Positions 51,423 through 60,518 of a stretch of 64,000 nt of DNA are shown piece after piece. This stretch comes from an uncultured Litoreibacter sp. (GTDB taxonomy: Bacteria > Pseudomonadota > Alphaproteobacteria > Rhodobacterales > Rhodobacteraceae). Made by a program: the position numbers and the translations under genes. The stretch lies in the NCBI GenBank assembly GCA_947501685.1, contig CANMWQ010000001.1:727881-791880 (forward strand), read 5' to 3'. Positions within the stretch are counted from its first letter, which is position 1. Each line of letters opens with the position of its first letter. Below the pieces are notes generated by a model. The model worked only from the letters and a program-made list of their open reading frames with translations. It was not told where the DNA came from and did no database searches.

Positions 51423-51935
51423 ATGTTGATCCGCCGCGCCACCTCCGCCGACACTCAAGCCATCTGGGCCCTGCTTGAGCCGGTCTTTGCGGCGGGCCAG
51501 ACCTATGCCGTGCCGCGCGATATCACCCGCGATGCGGCCCTTGACCTGTGGTGCACCACCCCCGCCGCAACCTTCGTGGCAGAGCATAACGGCGAGGTCC
51601 TGGGGACATTCTACATCAAAACCAACGCGCAAGGCGGCGGGGCGCATGTGTGCAATTGCGGCTACGTCACAGCCGGCCACGCACAGGGCAGGGGCATCGC
51701 CCGCCAGATGTGCGAGCGCTCGCAGGTGGAGGCCGCGGCCCTCGGCTATAAGGCGATGCAGTTCAATCTGGTGTTGTCGTCAAACACGGCCGCGGTGGCG
51801 CTGTGGCACAAACTGGGCTTCGAGATCATCGGCGTGCTGCCTCGCGCCTTCGATCACCCGCAGCTGGGCTATGTGCATGCGCATGTGATGTACAAAGAGC
51901 TTGGCGGCGCGGCGGCGGACCCTAGCTCAGAATAA
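51423..51935 (+). CDS. GNAT family N-acetyltransferase
   Basis: The 170-residue protein has the GNAT acetyl-CoA motif region: VTAGHAQGRGIARQMCERSQ (R/Q-x-x-G-x-G/A loop) and the late ALWHKLGFEIIGVLPRAF. It acetylates an amine; the acceptor is unknown. Upstream 51136-51422 is 287 bp with no gene seen. Its 3' end overlaps the convergent small membrane protein gene by 14 bp. Confidence 0.9.
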   Translation: MLIRRATSADTQAIWALLEPVFAAGQTYAVPRDITRDAALDLWCTTPAATFVAEHNGEVLGTFYIKTNAQGGGAHVCNCGYVTAGHAQGRGIARQMCERSQVEAAALGYKAMQFNLVLSSNTAAVALWHKLGFEIIGVLPRAFDHPQLGYVHAHVMYKELGGAAADPSSE

Positions 51936-52137
51936 TTCCGACCACGACAACAATCAGCCCCAGCGCCGACAGCAACAGCGCGGCGAGGTTCAGCGGCACG
52001 GTTTTTTCCAGCACGCTGCGCAGCTCCTCTTCCGGCAGGCCAGCCTTGCGCGCCTTGCCGACCCGCAGGATGCAAACCATCAAAAGGCCCAACCCGATAA
52101 GGGTAATCACGGCCCCGACGGGGATAAGAGTAGCCAT
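51922..52137 (-). CDS. Small two-helix membrane protein
   Basis: The 71-residue protein has two hydrophobic helices (VGAVITLIGLGLLMVCIL and LAALLLSALGLIVVVVGIIL) joined by a charged loop (KARKAGLPEEELRSVLEK). This helical-hairpin layout is common in Rhodobacterales genomes, as far as I recall, but without known function. It is divergent from the GapR-like gene with a 135-bp gap. Confidence 0.7.
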   Translation of the reverse strand: MATLIPVGAVITLIGLGLLMVCILRVGKARKAGLPEEELRSVLEKTVPLNLAALLLSALGLIVVVVGIILS

Positions 52138-52272
52138 AAGATCAATCCTTTAGACGGCTGGGTTGCGCGATTTCTGCCCCGCGCCGATAGGGCCGCGCAA
52201 TCGGCGCTTGAAGCTGCTTCGCGGCACTTGTATCTCATGGCCCCAACCCATGTTCAAGGAAGGTGTCCCGCG

Positions 52273-52533
52273 ATGTCCGATAGCTCTGTAGTCGATTCAA
52301 CCTACCGCGTGACAGCCGACGAGCTGCGCCAATTCGTCGAACGCTACGAGCGGCTGGAGATGGAGAAAAAGGACCTCGCCGACGCGCAAAAAGAGGTCAT
52401 GGCGGAGGCCAAGGGCCGTGGCTACGACACCAAAGTGCTGCGCAAGCTGGTCGCCATGCGCAAACGTGACCCGCAAGACATCTCAGAGGAAGAGGCGGTG
52501 CTTGAGCTCTATAAAGAAGCGCTCGGCATGTAG
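52273..52533 (+). CDS. DUF2312/GapR-like nucleoid-associated protein
   Basis: The 86-residue protein reads TADELRQFVERYERLEMEKKDLADAQKEVMAEAKGRGYDTKVLRKLVAMRKRD. That is the DUF2312 (UPF0335) domain of GapR, a dimeric coiled-coil protein that clamps overtwisted DNA in Caulobacter. Length and motif fit well. The ATG at 52273 starts MSDSSVVDSTYRV. Confidence 0.92.
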   Translation: MSDSSVVDSTYRVTADELRQFVERYERLEMEKKDLADAQKEVMAEAKGRGYDTKVLRKLVAMRKRDPQDISEEEAVLELYKEALGM

Positions 52534-52546
52534 CCTTTCGTAGCGT

Positions 52547-53422
52547 CTAGGGCTCGATAAACGTGACGCCCGGCAGCTGGCGGATCAGGCCCAGATCGGC
52601 CTCATAGCGCGCCGACAGCTGCGCCACATAGCTTTGCGTCCAGTCGGGCAGGTCGATCTCCTCCTCCAGCGCGTCCACGACCGCATATTTGTCCAGAAAC
52701 GCCGCCACCACCTTACGGCGCTGCGCTTCGGTTTGCGGAGGATGCGTTTGCAGATAGGAGTGCAGCCGCCCCGCCCCGGCAGGGGCCATCAGCCCGTTGA
52801 TAAAGTCGTCCCGCCCCTCAAGCACCATATCCGTGTCATGCTGCGACACCGCCCGCAAAACATCGTTCCAGATCAGCGGCGTGTCCTCGTTGCACCAAAC
52901 GGTGATCGGGCAATCGGGCACCGCCTCGCGCAGACGTGCAATCATGTTGGACCAGCGCAGGGTCAGCGCGTCGCTGCCCTCCATGAAGGCGTCGAAATTG
53001 GTCTCCTGCGCGCGTGCGAACACGGCGGGGATGAATGTCGCGGGGTCCCGGATCGCCAGGAAAAACGACACGTCGCAATTGGCAAACAACGCCCGGAGCC
53101 GCGGCGCGCGATGGGCTGTCGTGGTATAGAGCAGGTTCCCTTCAACCGCGCGGCCCGGTACGCCCAGAAAGCTGTCATGGCTCAGCACAATCCGCTGCGC
53201 GTGGTCATCATCCACCATCGCGTCAATCAAGGACAGTTGCGCCTCAGCGGAGGGCGCCCCCCCCTTGATGACCTGCAACATTTGGCGGATCATCGGCCGG
53301 TAACGTCCGATTTCAGGCACATGCGTCCCGGAGGCCGCCAGCCGCGCGGAATTCTTCTGCAAACAGGCCAATATCCGATCTTCATCGGTGCAATGCAGGC
53401 CCAGATGCAGGGCAATTTCCAT
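52547..53422 (-). CDS. Hypothetical protein, sulfotransferase-like fold suspected
   Basis: The 291-residue protein begins EIALHLGLHCTDEDRILACLQKNSARLAASGTHVPE, a layout like the start of sulfotransferase-type P-loop proteins (H-x-G-x-x-x-T/C-x-x-x-x-x-Q). DVSFFLAIRDPATFIPAVFA looks like the R-x-P block that binds PAPS. The P-loop lysine/serine set is incomplete, so activity is doubtful. It is convergent with the GapR-like gene and lies 177 bp before the tRNA. Confidence 0.55.
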   Translation of the reverse strand: MEIALHLGLHCTDEDRILACLQKNSARLAASGTHVPEIGRYRPMIRQMLQVIKGGAPSAEAQLSLIDAMVDDDHAQRIVLSHDSFLGVPGRAVEGNLLYTTTAHRAPRLRALFANCDVSFFLAIRDPATFIPAVFARAQETNFDAFMEGSDALTLRWSNMIARLREAVPDCPITVWCNEDTPLIWNDVLRAVSQHDTDMVLEGRDDFINGLMAPAGAGRLHSYLQTHPPQTEAQRRKVVAAFLDKYAVVDALEEEIDLPDWTQSYVAQLSARYEADLGLIRQLPGVTFIEP

Positions 53423-53599
53423 GGGGCTCAGACCTCCGCTAGGGTCAGGTACAACTCCGCTCCCTGCTCATAACGAGCCGCACCCCCCCGCGCAAACCGC
53501 TTTCGCCTGTGGGTTCGCGGGCGGGGCGCAGGATCTTCTGCCCCGCCGCGCATTTTCCAGCTTGCCAGCCCGCCCCTTCGGACGCTATAGGACCGCCAA

Positions 53600-53675
53600 G
53601 CCCCTATAGCTCAGCTGGTAGAGCAACTGATTTGTAATCAGTAGGTCCGCGGTTCGAGTCCGTGTGGGGGCACCA
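53600..53675 (+). tRNA. tRNA-Thr (anticodon TGT)
   Basis: A 76-base cloverleaf: acceptor GCCCCTA/TGGGGGC, D-arm with AGCTCAGCTGGTAGAGC, anticodon arm ACTGA-TTTGTAA-TCAGT with TGT at positions 34-36, T-arm GGTTCGAGTCC, and encoded CCA. Its 3' end is the attachment site of the integrative island that follows; the duplicate lies at 63492. Confidence 0.95.
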
Positions 53676-53684
53676 TTTCACCAT
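53668..53684 (+). repeat. attL: direct repeat at the tRNA-Thr 3' end
   Basis: GGGCACCATTTCACCAT; it covers the last eight bases of the tRNA and nine bases beyond. An exact copy is at 63492-63508. The CGTGTGGG before it is also shared, apart from a two-base length difference in the G-run. Confidence 0.88.
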
Positions 53685-53774
53685 ATTTTAAAGTCCAGTG
53701 ACATCCGATTAAGCCTTGTTTATAAGGCTCTTATCGAGATCGTTTGTCCGCTGCTGTTTTATATGATCCAGCAC

Positions 53775-53837
53775 CGTACCCCCAGATATGGGGTATAATT
53801 GGGGGTACGATGAATTTGCAAAAAGTTGCGTACCCCC
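53775..53837. promoter_or_regulatory. Candidate integrase arm sites, left end
   Basis: CGTACCCCC (53775-53783), GGGGGTACG (53801-53809) and CGTACCCCC (53829-53837) form alternating inverted copies just before the integrase start. Matching sites occur at the right end. They could bind the integrase N-domain or control its expression. Confidence 0.6.
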
Positions 53838-53840
53838 ACA

Positions 53841-55028
53841 ATGCCTTTAAGCGATATCCAAGTCCGAAACCTGAAATCGACCGACAAAGCCTACAAGGTT
53901 AGCGATTTTGAAGGACTGTTTGTGTTGGTCAAAGCCAGCGGTTCCAAGTCTTGGCGGTTCAAATATCGCATCGACGGTAAAGAAAAACTGCTGGTAATAG
54001 GCGATTACCCTGCGATCAGTCTCGCACAAGCCCGCAAGGCCCGAGACGCCGCCAAGGCGCAACTGGCGCGTGGCATCGATCCGAATGAGGCTAAGCAGGA
54101 AGAGAAGCGGATCAGGTTGGCGGCGAAGGGCGAAACGTTTGAAAAACTTGGGCAGGCGTTTCTGGAAAAGCAGCGGATCGAAGGTAAGACCAAGGCGACC
54201 TTGGACAAGACAGCCTACCATCTGAAACTCGCCAACCGTGATTTTGGCCGCAAACCGATCACTGAAATAACTGCCCCGATGATCCTCAAGACCCTTCGCA
54301 AAGTCGAAGCCAAAGGCAATTACGAGACAGCCCACCGGCTGCGCGCACGGATTGGATCAATCTTTCGCTATGCTGTGGCAAGCGGCGTCGCCGAAACAGA
54401 CCCGACCTATGCTTTGCGCGACGCCCTGATCAGACCGACCCGTAAGCACCGCGCTGCGATTACTGACCCGAACGAGCTTGGACAGCTTTTGCGAGATATA
54501 GAGCAGTTTAATGGGCAAACCTCGACGCGCATCGCATTGAAGTTGTTAGCCATGTTGGCGCAGCGCCCCGGCGAATTGCGCCATGCAAAATGGGCGGAAT
54601 TTGATCTGGAAGAACGGGTCTGGGCGATACCTGCTGGAAAAATGAAAATGCGGCGCGATCACAACGTCCCTTTGCCTTCACAAGCGATTTCTCTGCTTGA
54701 AGAACTGCGGCCTCTGACAGGCGAATGCGAGTTTCTGTTCCCTTCGCTCAATTCTTGGAAGCGTCCTATGTCTGAGAACACCTTAAACGCCGCCTTACGA
54801 CGGATGGGGTATTCGGGCGATGAAATGACAGCCCACGGGTTTCGTGCCTCTTTCTCGACCTTGGCAAACGAAAGTGGGCTTTGGAACCCCGACGCCATTG
54901 AACGCGCCTTGGCCCACGAAGAGCGTAACGAAGTGCGCCGCGCCTACGCAAGGGGGGAGCACTGGGAGGAACGCGTTAGGCTCGCGGATTGGTGGGCTGG
55001 AAGATTAGACGAAATGCGGGCAGATTAG
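53841..55028 (+). CDS. Tyrosine integrase, P4 type
   Basis: The 395-residue protein has the DUF4102 arm-binding N-domain (GLFVLVKASGSKSWRFKYRIDGKEKLLVIGDYPAISLAQARKARD), a SAM-like core-binding domain and a catalytic domain with R (RPGELRHAKW), HGFRASFST (H-x-x-R), H (ALAHEE) and a C-terminal Tyr (RRAYAR). This is the P4/prophage CP4-57 group that integrates into tRNA 3' ends. The ATG at 53841 lies four bases after the third arm site. Confidence 0.94.
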   Translation: MPLSDIQVRNLKSTDKAYKVSDFEGLFVLVKASGSKSWRFKYRIDGKEKLLVIGDYPAISLAQARKARDAAKAQLARGIDPNEAKQEEKRIRLAAKGETFEKLGQAFLEKQRIEGKTKATLDKTAYHLKLANRDFGRKPITEITAPMILKTLRKVEAKGNYETAHRLRARIGSIFRYAVASGVAETDPTYALRDALIRPTRKHRAAITDPNELGQLLRDIEQFNGQTSTRIALKLLAMLAQRPGELRHAKWAEFDLEERVWAIPAGKMKMRRDHNVPLPSQAISLLEELRPLTGECEFLFPSLNSWKRPMSENTLNAALRRMGYSGDEMTAHGFRASFSTLANESGLWNPDAIERALAHEERNEVRRAYARGEHWEERVRLADWWAGRLDEMRAD

Positions 55029-55057
55029 TCCGAGTTTGTCTTTCTTGGAGTGAAAGA

Positions 55058-55963
55058 GTGAAGTTAGATGAGTCCTCTCGTGGGCCAGCATTGCGCAAAT
55101 TGATGAAGTCGAGACTTGGCCGCCTCTTCGAATGGCCTAAGCCTGATGTTGAGAAAACGGTTGGTCCATATGAGCCCGACATTTTCGATTTTTTCGATAA
55201 GGAGCGTGCTCTACTTGAGGAACATTTCCACACCTTACTGGCGGGTTTGTCAGACGAGAATATCGACGTGCTGGCAGACCCAAGAACTCCTAACTCAAAC
55301 AGACTTAAGATCCAGTGGAACAGCGTTCATTGCTCTGACATTTCGAAGCTAAAGAGAGCCGAACCCCCTTGGTATGCAGGCGGATTTGGTGTAGCGAACT
55401 ATCGCGCTGATTTTCGATACTGGTCCCAAATGCCAGAGTTCACATTGAATGAAGCACTCTTACTTTCCCTCGGGATTGAACCAAAGCACTTCTCAGACGA
55501 CGAAATTGAAAAACTTCAAAGTGAGATGGAGCGGGGCGCAAACTTATGGAAGCCAATGGAATACCTGTTGGCAAGGCGCAAGCAGATGGCCCGGCAATTT
55601 CCGACTTATGGGCGAGGCCGAAAGATTTCACCGTTAGAACTCTTCGCTTGGATAGAACAGGTGAAGCTCGACGTTCATCCTGAGTTCAATTCCAAATATC
55701 TTACGGCTAGACCCCAAAAGGCGCCCGAGCTAGAGACAGTGCGTTTGGACCATCGCGAAAAGACGTCGATGCTTCAATTGATAGTTACTATGGCCGTTGG
55801 CGGCTACGGTTATGAACCGGGCAAACCGCGTAGCCAAACACCTAAAGAGATAGAGAATGATGCGGCAGAGCTTGGTATTGAGGTCTCAGCTGAAACTGTC
55901 AGAAAATACCTAAGGTCTTCAGAGAGCCAGATATCCGCTGATTGGAGATCCCCGAAAAGTTAA
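55058..55963 (+). CDS. Island-encoded hypothetical protein
   Basis: The 301-residue soluble protein (GTG start with GGAG upstream) has a middle part FRYWSQMPEFTLNEALLLSLGIEPKHFSDDE and WKPMEYLLARRKQMARQFPTYGRGRKISPLELFAWIE, and a C-terminal block ending EIENDAAELGIEVSAETVRKYLRSS, which looks like a small DNA-binding helix set. Proteins with this C-terminal block often sit beside island integrases, as far as I recall. No function is known. Confidence 0.65.
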   Translation: MKLDESSRGPALRKLMKSRLGRLFEWPKPDVEKTVGPYEPDIFDFFDKERALLEEHFHTLLAGLSDENIDVLADPRTPNSNRLKIQWNSVHCSDISKLKRAEPPWYAGGFGVANYRADFRYWSQMPEFTLNEALLLSLGIEPKHFSDDEIEKLQSEMERGANLWKPMEYLLARRKQMARQFPTYGRGRKISPLELFAWIEQVKLDVHPEFNSKYLTARPQKAPELETVRLDHREKTSMLQLIVTMAVGGYGYEPGKPRSQTPKEIENDAAELGIEVSAETVRKYLRSSESQISADWRSPKS

Positions 55964-56104
55964 TCGCTTAGAGATTATCTCCAAAATTTTTGTTTTTTAA
56001 CAGGGTTCTGCGCCTGTTCGTCTTACCTCATTTGCAGTTCTTACACTGATTTCGTCCATTGTTGCAGGTTTGCGTTGAACGTAATCGCACAAGGACACTT
56101 TGAA

Positions 56105-56311
56105 ATGAATGTCACCGTATTCCCTGAGACAGGCTTGGTAAGACTTGCCCAAATTCTAAGCCCCCATGGCCCCATCCCCGTTTCTAAATCGACATGGTGG
56201 CAAGGCGTCAAGGATGGCCGCTTTCCACAACCGCTGAAGCTTGGGCCACGCACGACCGTGTGGAAGGTCGAAGACATTCGGGCTCTCTTTGAGGATGATC
56301 ACAATGCCTAA
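56105..56311 (+). CDS. AlpA-type HTH regulator
   Basis: The 68-residue protein has LVRLAQILSPHGPIPVSKSTWWQGVKDGRFPQPLKLGPRTTVWKVEDIRALFE, which is the AlpA/MerR-like winged helix (S-K-S-T-x-W...G-x-F-P-x-P-x-K-L-G-x-R-x-x-W). AlpA proteins turn on island excision or integrase genes. It overlaps the next gene by eight bases. Confidence 0.88.
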   Translation: MNVTVFPETGLVRLAQILSPHGPIPVSKSTWWQGVKDGRFPQPLKLGPRTTVWKVEDIRALFEDDHNA

Positions 56312-56729
56312 GCGCGCCAACCCAATGGCCGTAAGGGCTAACATCACATACGATGTATTCGAGGCTGCACGAGCGCTGAAAGTCAGCCCGGCTACCGTAC
56401 GCGCATGGATCAAGGACGGGATGGAGGCAATGACCTCTTGCAAACCTTACCTGATCCTTGGCGCTGCAATTCGCACGTACCTCAAAGCGAAATATAAGGC
56501 CGCAAAGCGCCCGTTGGGTCCGTATCAGCTCTTTTGTACATCCTGCAAGCAAGGTTGTTCGCCGCTGGGCCTGCAGGTGATCCTGACGCCGATCTCAGTC
56601 ACAACAGACTTGCTTAAAGGGCAATGTGCGCGATGTGGGAGCACCGCTACCCGCATGATTTCCCATGCGCAGCGCGACAATTTCAGCGGGATCTTCCAAG
56701 TGGCGAAGAGAGCTAAGGGCAAAGCCTAA
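56304..56729 (+). CDS. HTH plus zinc-ribbon protein
   Basis: The 141-residue protein begins with a MerR-like helix-turn-helix (TYDVFEAARALKVSPATVRAWIKDGMEAM) and then has two CxxC pairs (FCTSCKQGC and GQCARCGS) that could bind one zinc ion. It probably binds DNA. It stands between alpA and the second recombinase and may regulate or assist it. I cannot name a family. Confidence 0.7.
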   Translation: MPKRANPMAVRANITYDVFEAARALKVSPATVRAWIKDGMEAMTSCKPYLILGAAIRTYLKAKYKAAKRPLGPYQLFCTSCKQGCSPLGLQVILTPISVTTDLLKGQCARCGSTATRMISHAQRDNFSGIFQVAKRAKGKA

Positions 56730-56781
56730 CTAATATCGCCGCAATCCCCGTAAATGTGAACTTAGAGGAGTGAGCAAACCC

Positions 56782-57804
56782 ATGAGAAAAGTTAACGAAG
56801 AAAACGAGCGCATTAAGCGCAAATATCTAAAATATCTCAAGACCGCCAAACGGCGTGACGCGGCCACAGTCCAGAAAGCGGCGGATGGTATTGTGCGGTT
56901 TGAAGCCAGCACCAAATTTGCGAGTTTCAAGAAATTCCGTATCGAACAGGTGATCAAATTTCGGGAGCAGATGGAGCACGAGATAGGCAAGACAACCGGA
57001 AAACCCCTTTCAAAATCGACGATCTCAAGTATTCTCGCGGCGAACAAAGGGTTCATCTTCTGGCTGGCGGATCAGTCGGGCTATAAGCAACGCGTGCGCC
57101 ATTCAGACGCGGACTATTTCAACATGGACGCCAAAGGGCAGCGGGTCGCCAGTGCCTCGCGCGTCAAGCCCTATCCCTCGCTTGAAATGTGCAAACACGC
57201 TTTCCAGAAGATGCCAGACACAACCGAAGTAGAGCGGCGAAACCGGGCCATTTTTGCAGGCTTCATGGTCTCCGGCATGCGCGATGGCGCGGCGGCGTCG
57301 CTCAAATTGAAACATGTCAACTTGGTTGAGGGCTGCATCTATCAGGACGCTCGGGAGGTCAAAACGAAGGGCGCGAAAACCTTCACCACCTACTTTATGC
57401 CGGTGGACCAGGACTACACGGATTGTTTTTGTGAATATGTCGAGTTCCTAGTCAAAGGGAAGTTGTTTGGGCCGGATGATCCGCTCTTCCCGCCCATAGA
57501 GATGGGCCATGTCGATGGGGCGTTCGAAGTGATCGGCTTCAAGCGCGAAACATACCGAACTGCCAACGCGCTACGAGAAGTGATAAAAGCGGCGTTCACT
57601 GCTGCGGGGCTTCCTCCGCACGTTCCGCATGCATTTCGCACAACGCTGACTAAATGGGCGGACGGCCACTACACGACGCGGGAAGGGTTTAAAGCCTTCT
57701 CTCAAAATATCGGCCATAGCAGCGAGGCCACGACAATCAGCGCCTACTGCCCCGTTTCGATTGAGCGACAGGCGATTTTGATCAAGCGGACCGGTGGGGA
57801 TTGA
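56782..57804 (+). CDS. Second tyrosine recombinase
   Basis: The 340-residue protein lacks the DUF4102 arm domain. Its catalytic domain has R (SGMRDGAAAS), K (REVKTKGAKTF), H-x-x-R (PHAFRTTLTKW), H (NIGHSSEATT) and a Tyr in ISAYCPV. All five catalytic positions seem present. It starts at the ATG after GGAG; a GTG four codons earlier touches that site. It ends 58 bp before hsdM. Its role is unclear: a second excision system or a remnant of a nested element. Confidence 0.88.
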   Translation: MRKVNEENERIKRKYLKYLKTAKRRDAATVQKAADGIVRFEASTKFASFKKFRIEQVIKFREQMEHEIGKTTGKPLSKSTISSILAANKGFIFWLADQSGYKQRVRHSDADYFNMDAKGQRVASASRVKPYPSLEMCKHAFQKMPDTTEVERRNRAIFAGFMVSGMRDGAAASLKLKHVNLVEGCIYQDAREVKTKGAKTFTTYFMPVDQDYTDCFCEYVEFLVKGKLFGPDDPLFPPIEMGHVDGAFEVIGFKRETYRTANALREVIKAAFTAAGLPPHVPHAFRTTLTKWADGHYTTREGFKAFSQNIGHSSEATTISAYCPVSIERQAILIKRTGGD

Positions 57805-57862
57805 GCTTTCGTTTCCTGATTACTTTGGGCAGGGTCAACCAAACAGTTTTAAGTGCAGGCAT

Positions 57863-59419
57863 ATGACCGAAGAACAGAAGAAGAAACTCGAACAGAAGCT
57901 TTGGGATATCGCCAACACGCTACGCGGCAAGATGAACGCTGACGAGTTTCGCGACTACATTCTCGGCTTCATCTTCTTCAAATACCTGTCAGAGCGGATG
58001 CACCTCTACGCAAACGGCATTCTGGCGCAAGACGGGATCGACTTCGCTGACATCGATGAGACGACGGAAGAGGGTCAAGCGTACCTCGAAGCCGTGTCTG
58101 ACGCGACATTGGACGCGCTAGGCTACTTCCTGAAGCCGTCCGAGCTGTTCACCTCAATCGCTAAGCGTGGCTCAAAGCCCGGCAACTTCATCCTTGAGGA
58201 CCTTGCCCGCATTCTCAGCAATATCGAACGCTCGACCATGGGAACGGAGTCGGAAGACGATTTTGACGACCTGTTCTCGGACATGGACCTGACCTCGAAC
58301 AAGCTGGGCCGCTCTGAGGAAGCCAAGAACACGCTGATCGCCAAAGTCTTGACCCATCTGGACGAGATCGACTTCGAACTTGAAAAAGCCGATAGCGACG
58401 TTCTGGGCGACGCCTATGAATACCTGATCGGGCAGTTCGCTAGTGGGGCAGGGAAGAAAGCGGGGGAGTTCTACACGCCGCAAGAGGTCTCCACAATTTT
58501 GGCCAAGATCGTGACCACGGGTAAACCGCGCCTGCGCAATGTCTATGATCCGACATGCGGGTCGGGGTCGCTTTTGCTGCGCGTTGCCAAAGAGGCGGAG
58601 GTGACGGATTTCCGTGGACAGGAAATGAACCGGACAACTTACAACCTTGCGCGCATGAACATGATCCTGCACGGCATCCACTACCGCAATTTCGATCTGA
58701 AACAAGAAGACACGCTAGAGCATCCCCAACACGTCGATGAACGGTTTGAGGCCGTGGTGGCCAACCCGCCATTCAGTGCCAAATGGTCAGCAAATCCGTT
58801 GCTGCAAACCGATGATCGCTTTGCGCAATACGGGCGGCTGGCTCCGGCGTCCAAGGCGGATTTCGCCTTTGTTCAGCACATGCTGCACCAGTTGGATGAA
58901 AACGGCACAATGGCCTGTATCCTACCGCATGGCGTGCTGTTCCGTGGCGCGGCGGAGGGGCATATCCGCGAATATATCATCAAGGACCGCAACTGGCTGG
59001 ACGCGGTGATCGGCCTGCCTGCAAACATCTTCTACGGCACCTCGATCCCGACCTGCATTCTGGTGTTCAAGAAATGCCGCGAACATCCTGAAGATATTTT
59101 GTTCATGGATGCCTCAACCTGTTTCGAGAAGGCCAAGAACCAGAACTACCTGCGCCCCGAAGACATCACCAAGATCGTCGGCATGTACCAACGGCGCGGG
59201 ATTGAGGAGCGGTTTTCGCACCGCGCGCCTTTGGCGGAAGTGGCGGAAAATGACTATAACCTCAACATCCCACGCTATGTGGACACGTTCGAACCTGAAG
59301 AGCCGATTGATCTGGCCGAGGTCGCGGCGGAGTTGAAGGCCAATGCGGAAAGCATGGCCGATCTGGACGCTCAGATCGCGGGGTTTTGTTCCGACCTTGG
59401 GATTGAGGCCCCGGTATGA
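57863..59419 (+). CDS. hsdM: Type I restriction-modification methyltransferase subunit M
   Basis: The 518-residue N6-adenine methyltransferase has the HsdM N-terminal helical domain (LWDIANTLRGKMNADEFRDYILGFIFFKYLSERM), SAM motif I DPTCGSGSLLLR (Asp229) and catalytic NPPF (Asn301). With two M and one S subunit it methylates a two-part target site. Stop overlaps the hsdS start (ATGA). Confidence 0.97.
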   Translation: MTEEQKKKLEQKLWDIANTLRGKMNADEFRDYILGFIFFKYLSERMHLYANGILAQDGIDFADIDETTEEGQAYLEAVSDATLDALGYFLKPSELFTSIAKRGSKPGNFILEDLARILSNIERSTMGTESEDDFDDLFSDMDLTSNKLGRSEEAKNTLIAKVLTHLDEIDFELEKADSDVLGDAYEYLIGQFASGAGKKAGEFYTPQEVSTILAKIVTTGKPRLRNVYDPTCGSGSLLLRVAKEAEVTDFRGQEMNRTTYNLARMNMILHGIHYRNFDLKQEDTLEHPQHVDERFEAVVANPPFSAKWSANPLLQTDDRFAQYGRLAPASKADFAFVQHMLHQLDENGTMACILPHGVLFRGAAEGHIREYIIKDRNWLDAVIGLPANIFYGTSIPTCILVFKKCREHPEDILFMDASTCFEKAKNQNYLRPEDITKIVGMYQRRGIEERFSHRAPLAEVAENDYNLNIPRYVDTFEPEEPIDLAEVAAELKANAESMADLDAQIAGFCSDLGIEAPV

Positions 59420-60504
59420 ATGTGCCGGTGTTGCGGTTTCCTGAGTTTGAAGGTGAATTGGTGCAGCGGAAGATCGGCGATTTTGCAGTGGTCAAAACTG
59501 GCTCTCGTGATACGCAAGATCGTATTGATGGCGGTAAATACCCATTCTTTGTTAGATCTGATACTATTGAGCGCATTAATTCTATTGGGTTTGATGGCGA
59601 GGCAATTCTGACATCAGGTGACGGTGTAGGGGTTGGCAAAAACATTCATTATATCGACGGCAAATTTGACTACCATCAGCGCGTCTATGCGATACGAAAC
59701 TTTAGGGACGGCATTGACGGCCAATTCTTTTTCCAGTTCTTCCGCGAGAACTTCCTGAAGAGGGTTATGCGCCTCAGTGCGAAGAACTCGGTAGACAGTG
59801 TGCGTATGTCGATGATTACAGACATGATGGTGGCTACACCCTCACTCGCAGAACAAAAGAAAATCGCGGCGTTTTTGGGGGCGGTGGATGCCAAGATTGC
59901 GGCGCTTCGGATGCGGGTGGCGGGGTTGGAGCGCTATAAGCGCGGGCTGATGCAGGCGCTGTTCAGCCAAACCCTCCGCTTCACAAAACCCGACGGCTCC
60001 GCCTTTCCCGATTGGGAAGAGAAAAAGTTGGGAGATTTACTTACAGTCCGATACGGTAAAGATCACAAGGGGCTACCGGATGGCGAAATACCGGTATTGG
60101 GGACCGGAGGCATAATGCGTTGGGTTGATCGTTCGCTGCATGATGGGCCTTCTGTACTGATCGGGCGTAAAGGCACAATCGATAAGCCGCGATATGTCGA
60201 ACAACCATTTTGGACTGTAGACACACTCTTTTATTCTGACATTAAGGCAGAGTATTTGCCGTTCTTTGCTTTCCTCGTTGTCCAGTCAATCAATTGGCTG
60301 AAATACAACGAAGCGACAGGCGTCCCAAGCCTGAGCGCAGCAGCAATTCACTCTGTTAAAGTGACAGTGCCCGTTAACCCCGACGAACAAACCAAAATAG
60401 CCGAAGCGCTCTCCGCTATAGACGCCAAAATCGCCGCTGTAACAGCTCAACTCGACCAGGTGCAGGACTTCAAGAAAGGCCTGCTACAACAGATGTTTGT
60501 TTAG
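59416..60504 (+). CDS. hsdS: Type I restriction-modification specificity subunit S
   Basis: The 362-residue protein has two variable target-recognition domains, each followed by a conserved helical spacer: EQKKIAAFLGAVDAKIAALRMRVAGLERYKRGLMQALF and DEQTKIAEALSAIDAKIAAVTAQLDQVQDFKKGLLQQMF. The target sequence cannot be read. The two target domains differ from each other, giving a bipartite asymmetric site. The variable parts are more AT-rich than hsdM and hsdR. Confidence 0.96.
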   Translation: MNVPVLRFPEFEGELVQRKIGDFAVVKTGSRDTQDRIDGGKYPFFVRSDTIERINSIGFDGEAILTSGDGVGVGKNIHYIDGKFDYHQRVYAIRNFRDGIDGQFFFQFFRENFLKRVMRLSAKNSVDSVRMSMITDMMVATPSLAEQKKIAAFLGAVDAKIAALRMRVAGLERYKRGLMQALFSQTLRFTKPDGSAFPDWEEKKLGDLLTVRYGKDHKGLPDGEIPVLGTGGIMRWVDRSLHDGPSVLIGRKGTIDKPRYVEQPFWTVDTLFYSDIKAEYLPFFAFLVVQSINWLKYNEATGVPSLSAAAIHSVKVTVPVNPDEQTKIAEALSAIDAKIAAVTAQLDQVQDFKKGLLQQMFV

Positions 60505-60518
60505 CGAGGAAGGCACTC

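Noticed and set aside
59416..60504. Phase-variable hsdS by inversion
   Set aside because: Only one hsdS is present and I see no inverted copies of its target domains inside the island, despite a recombinase nearby.
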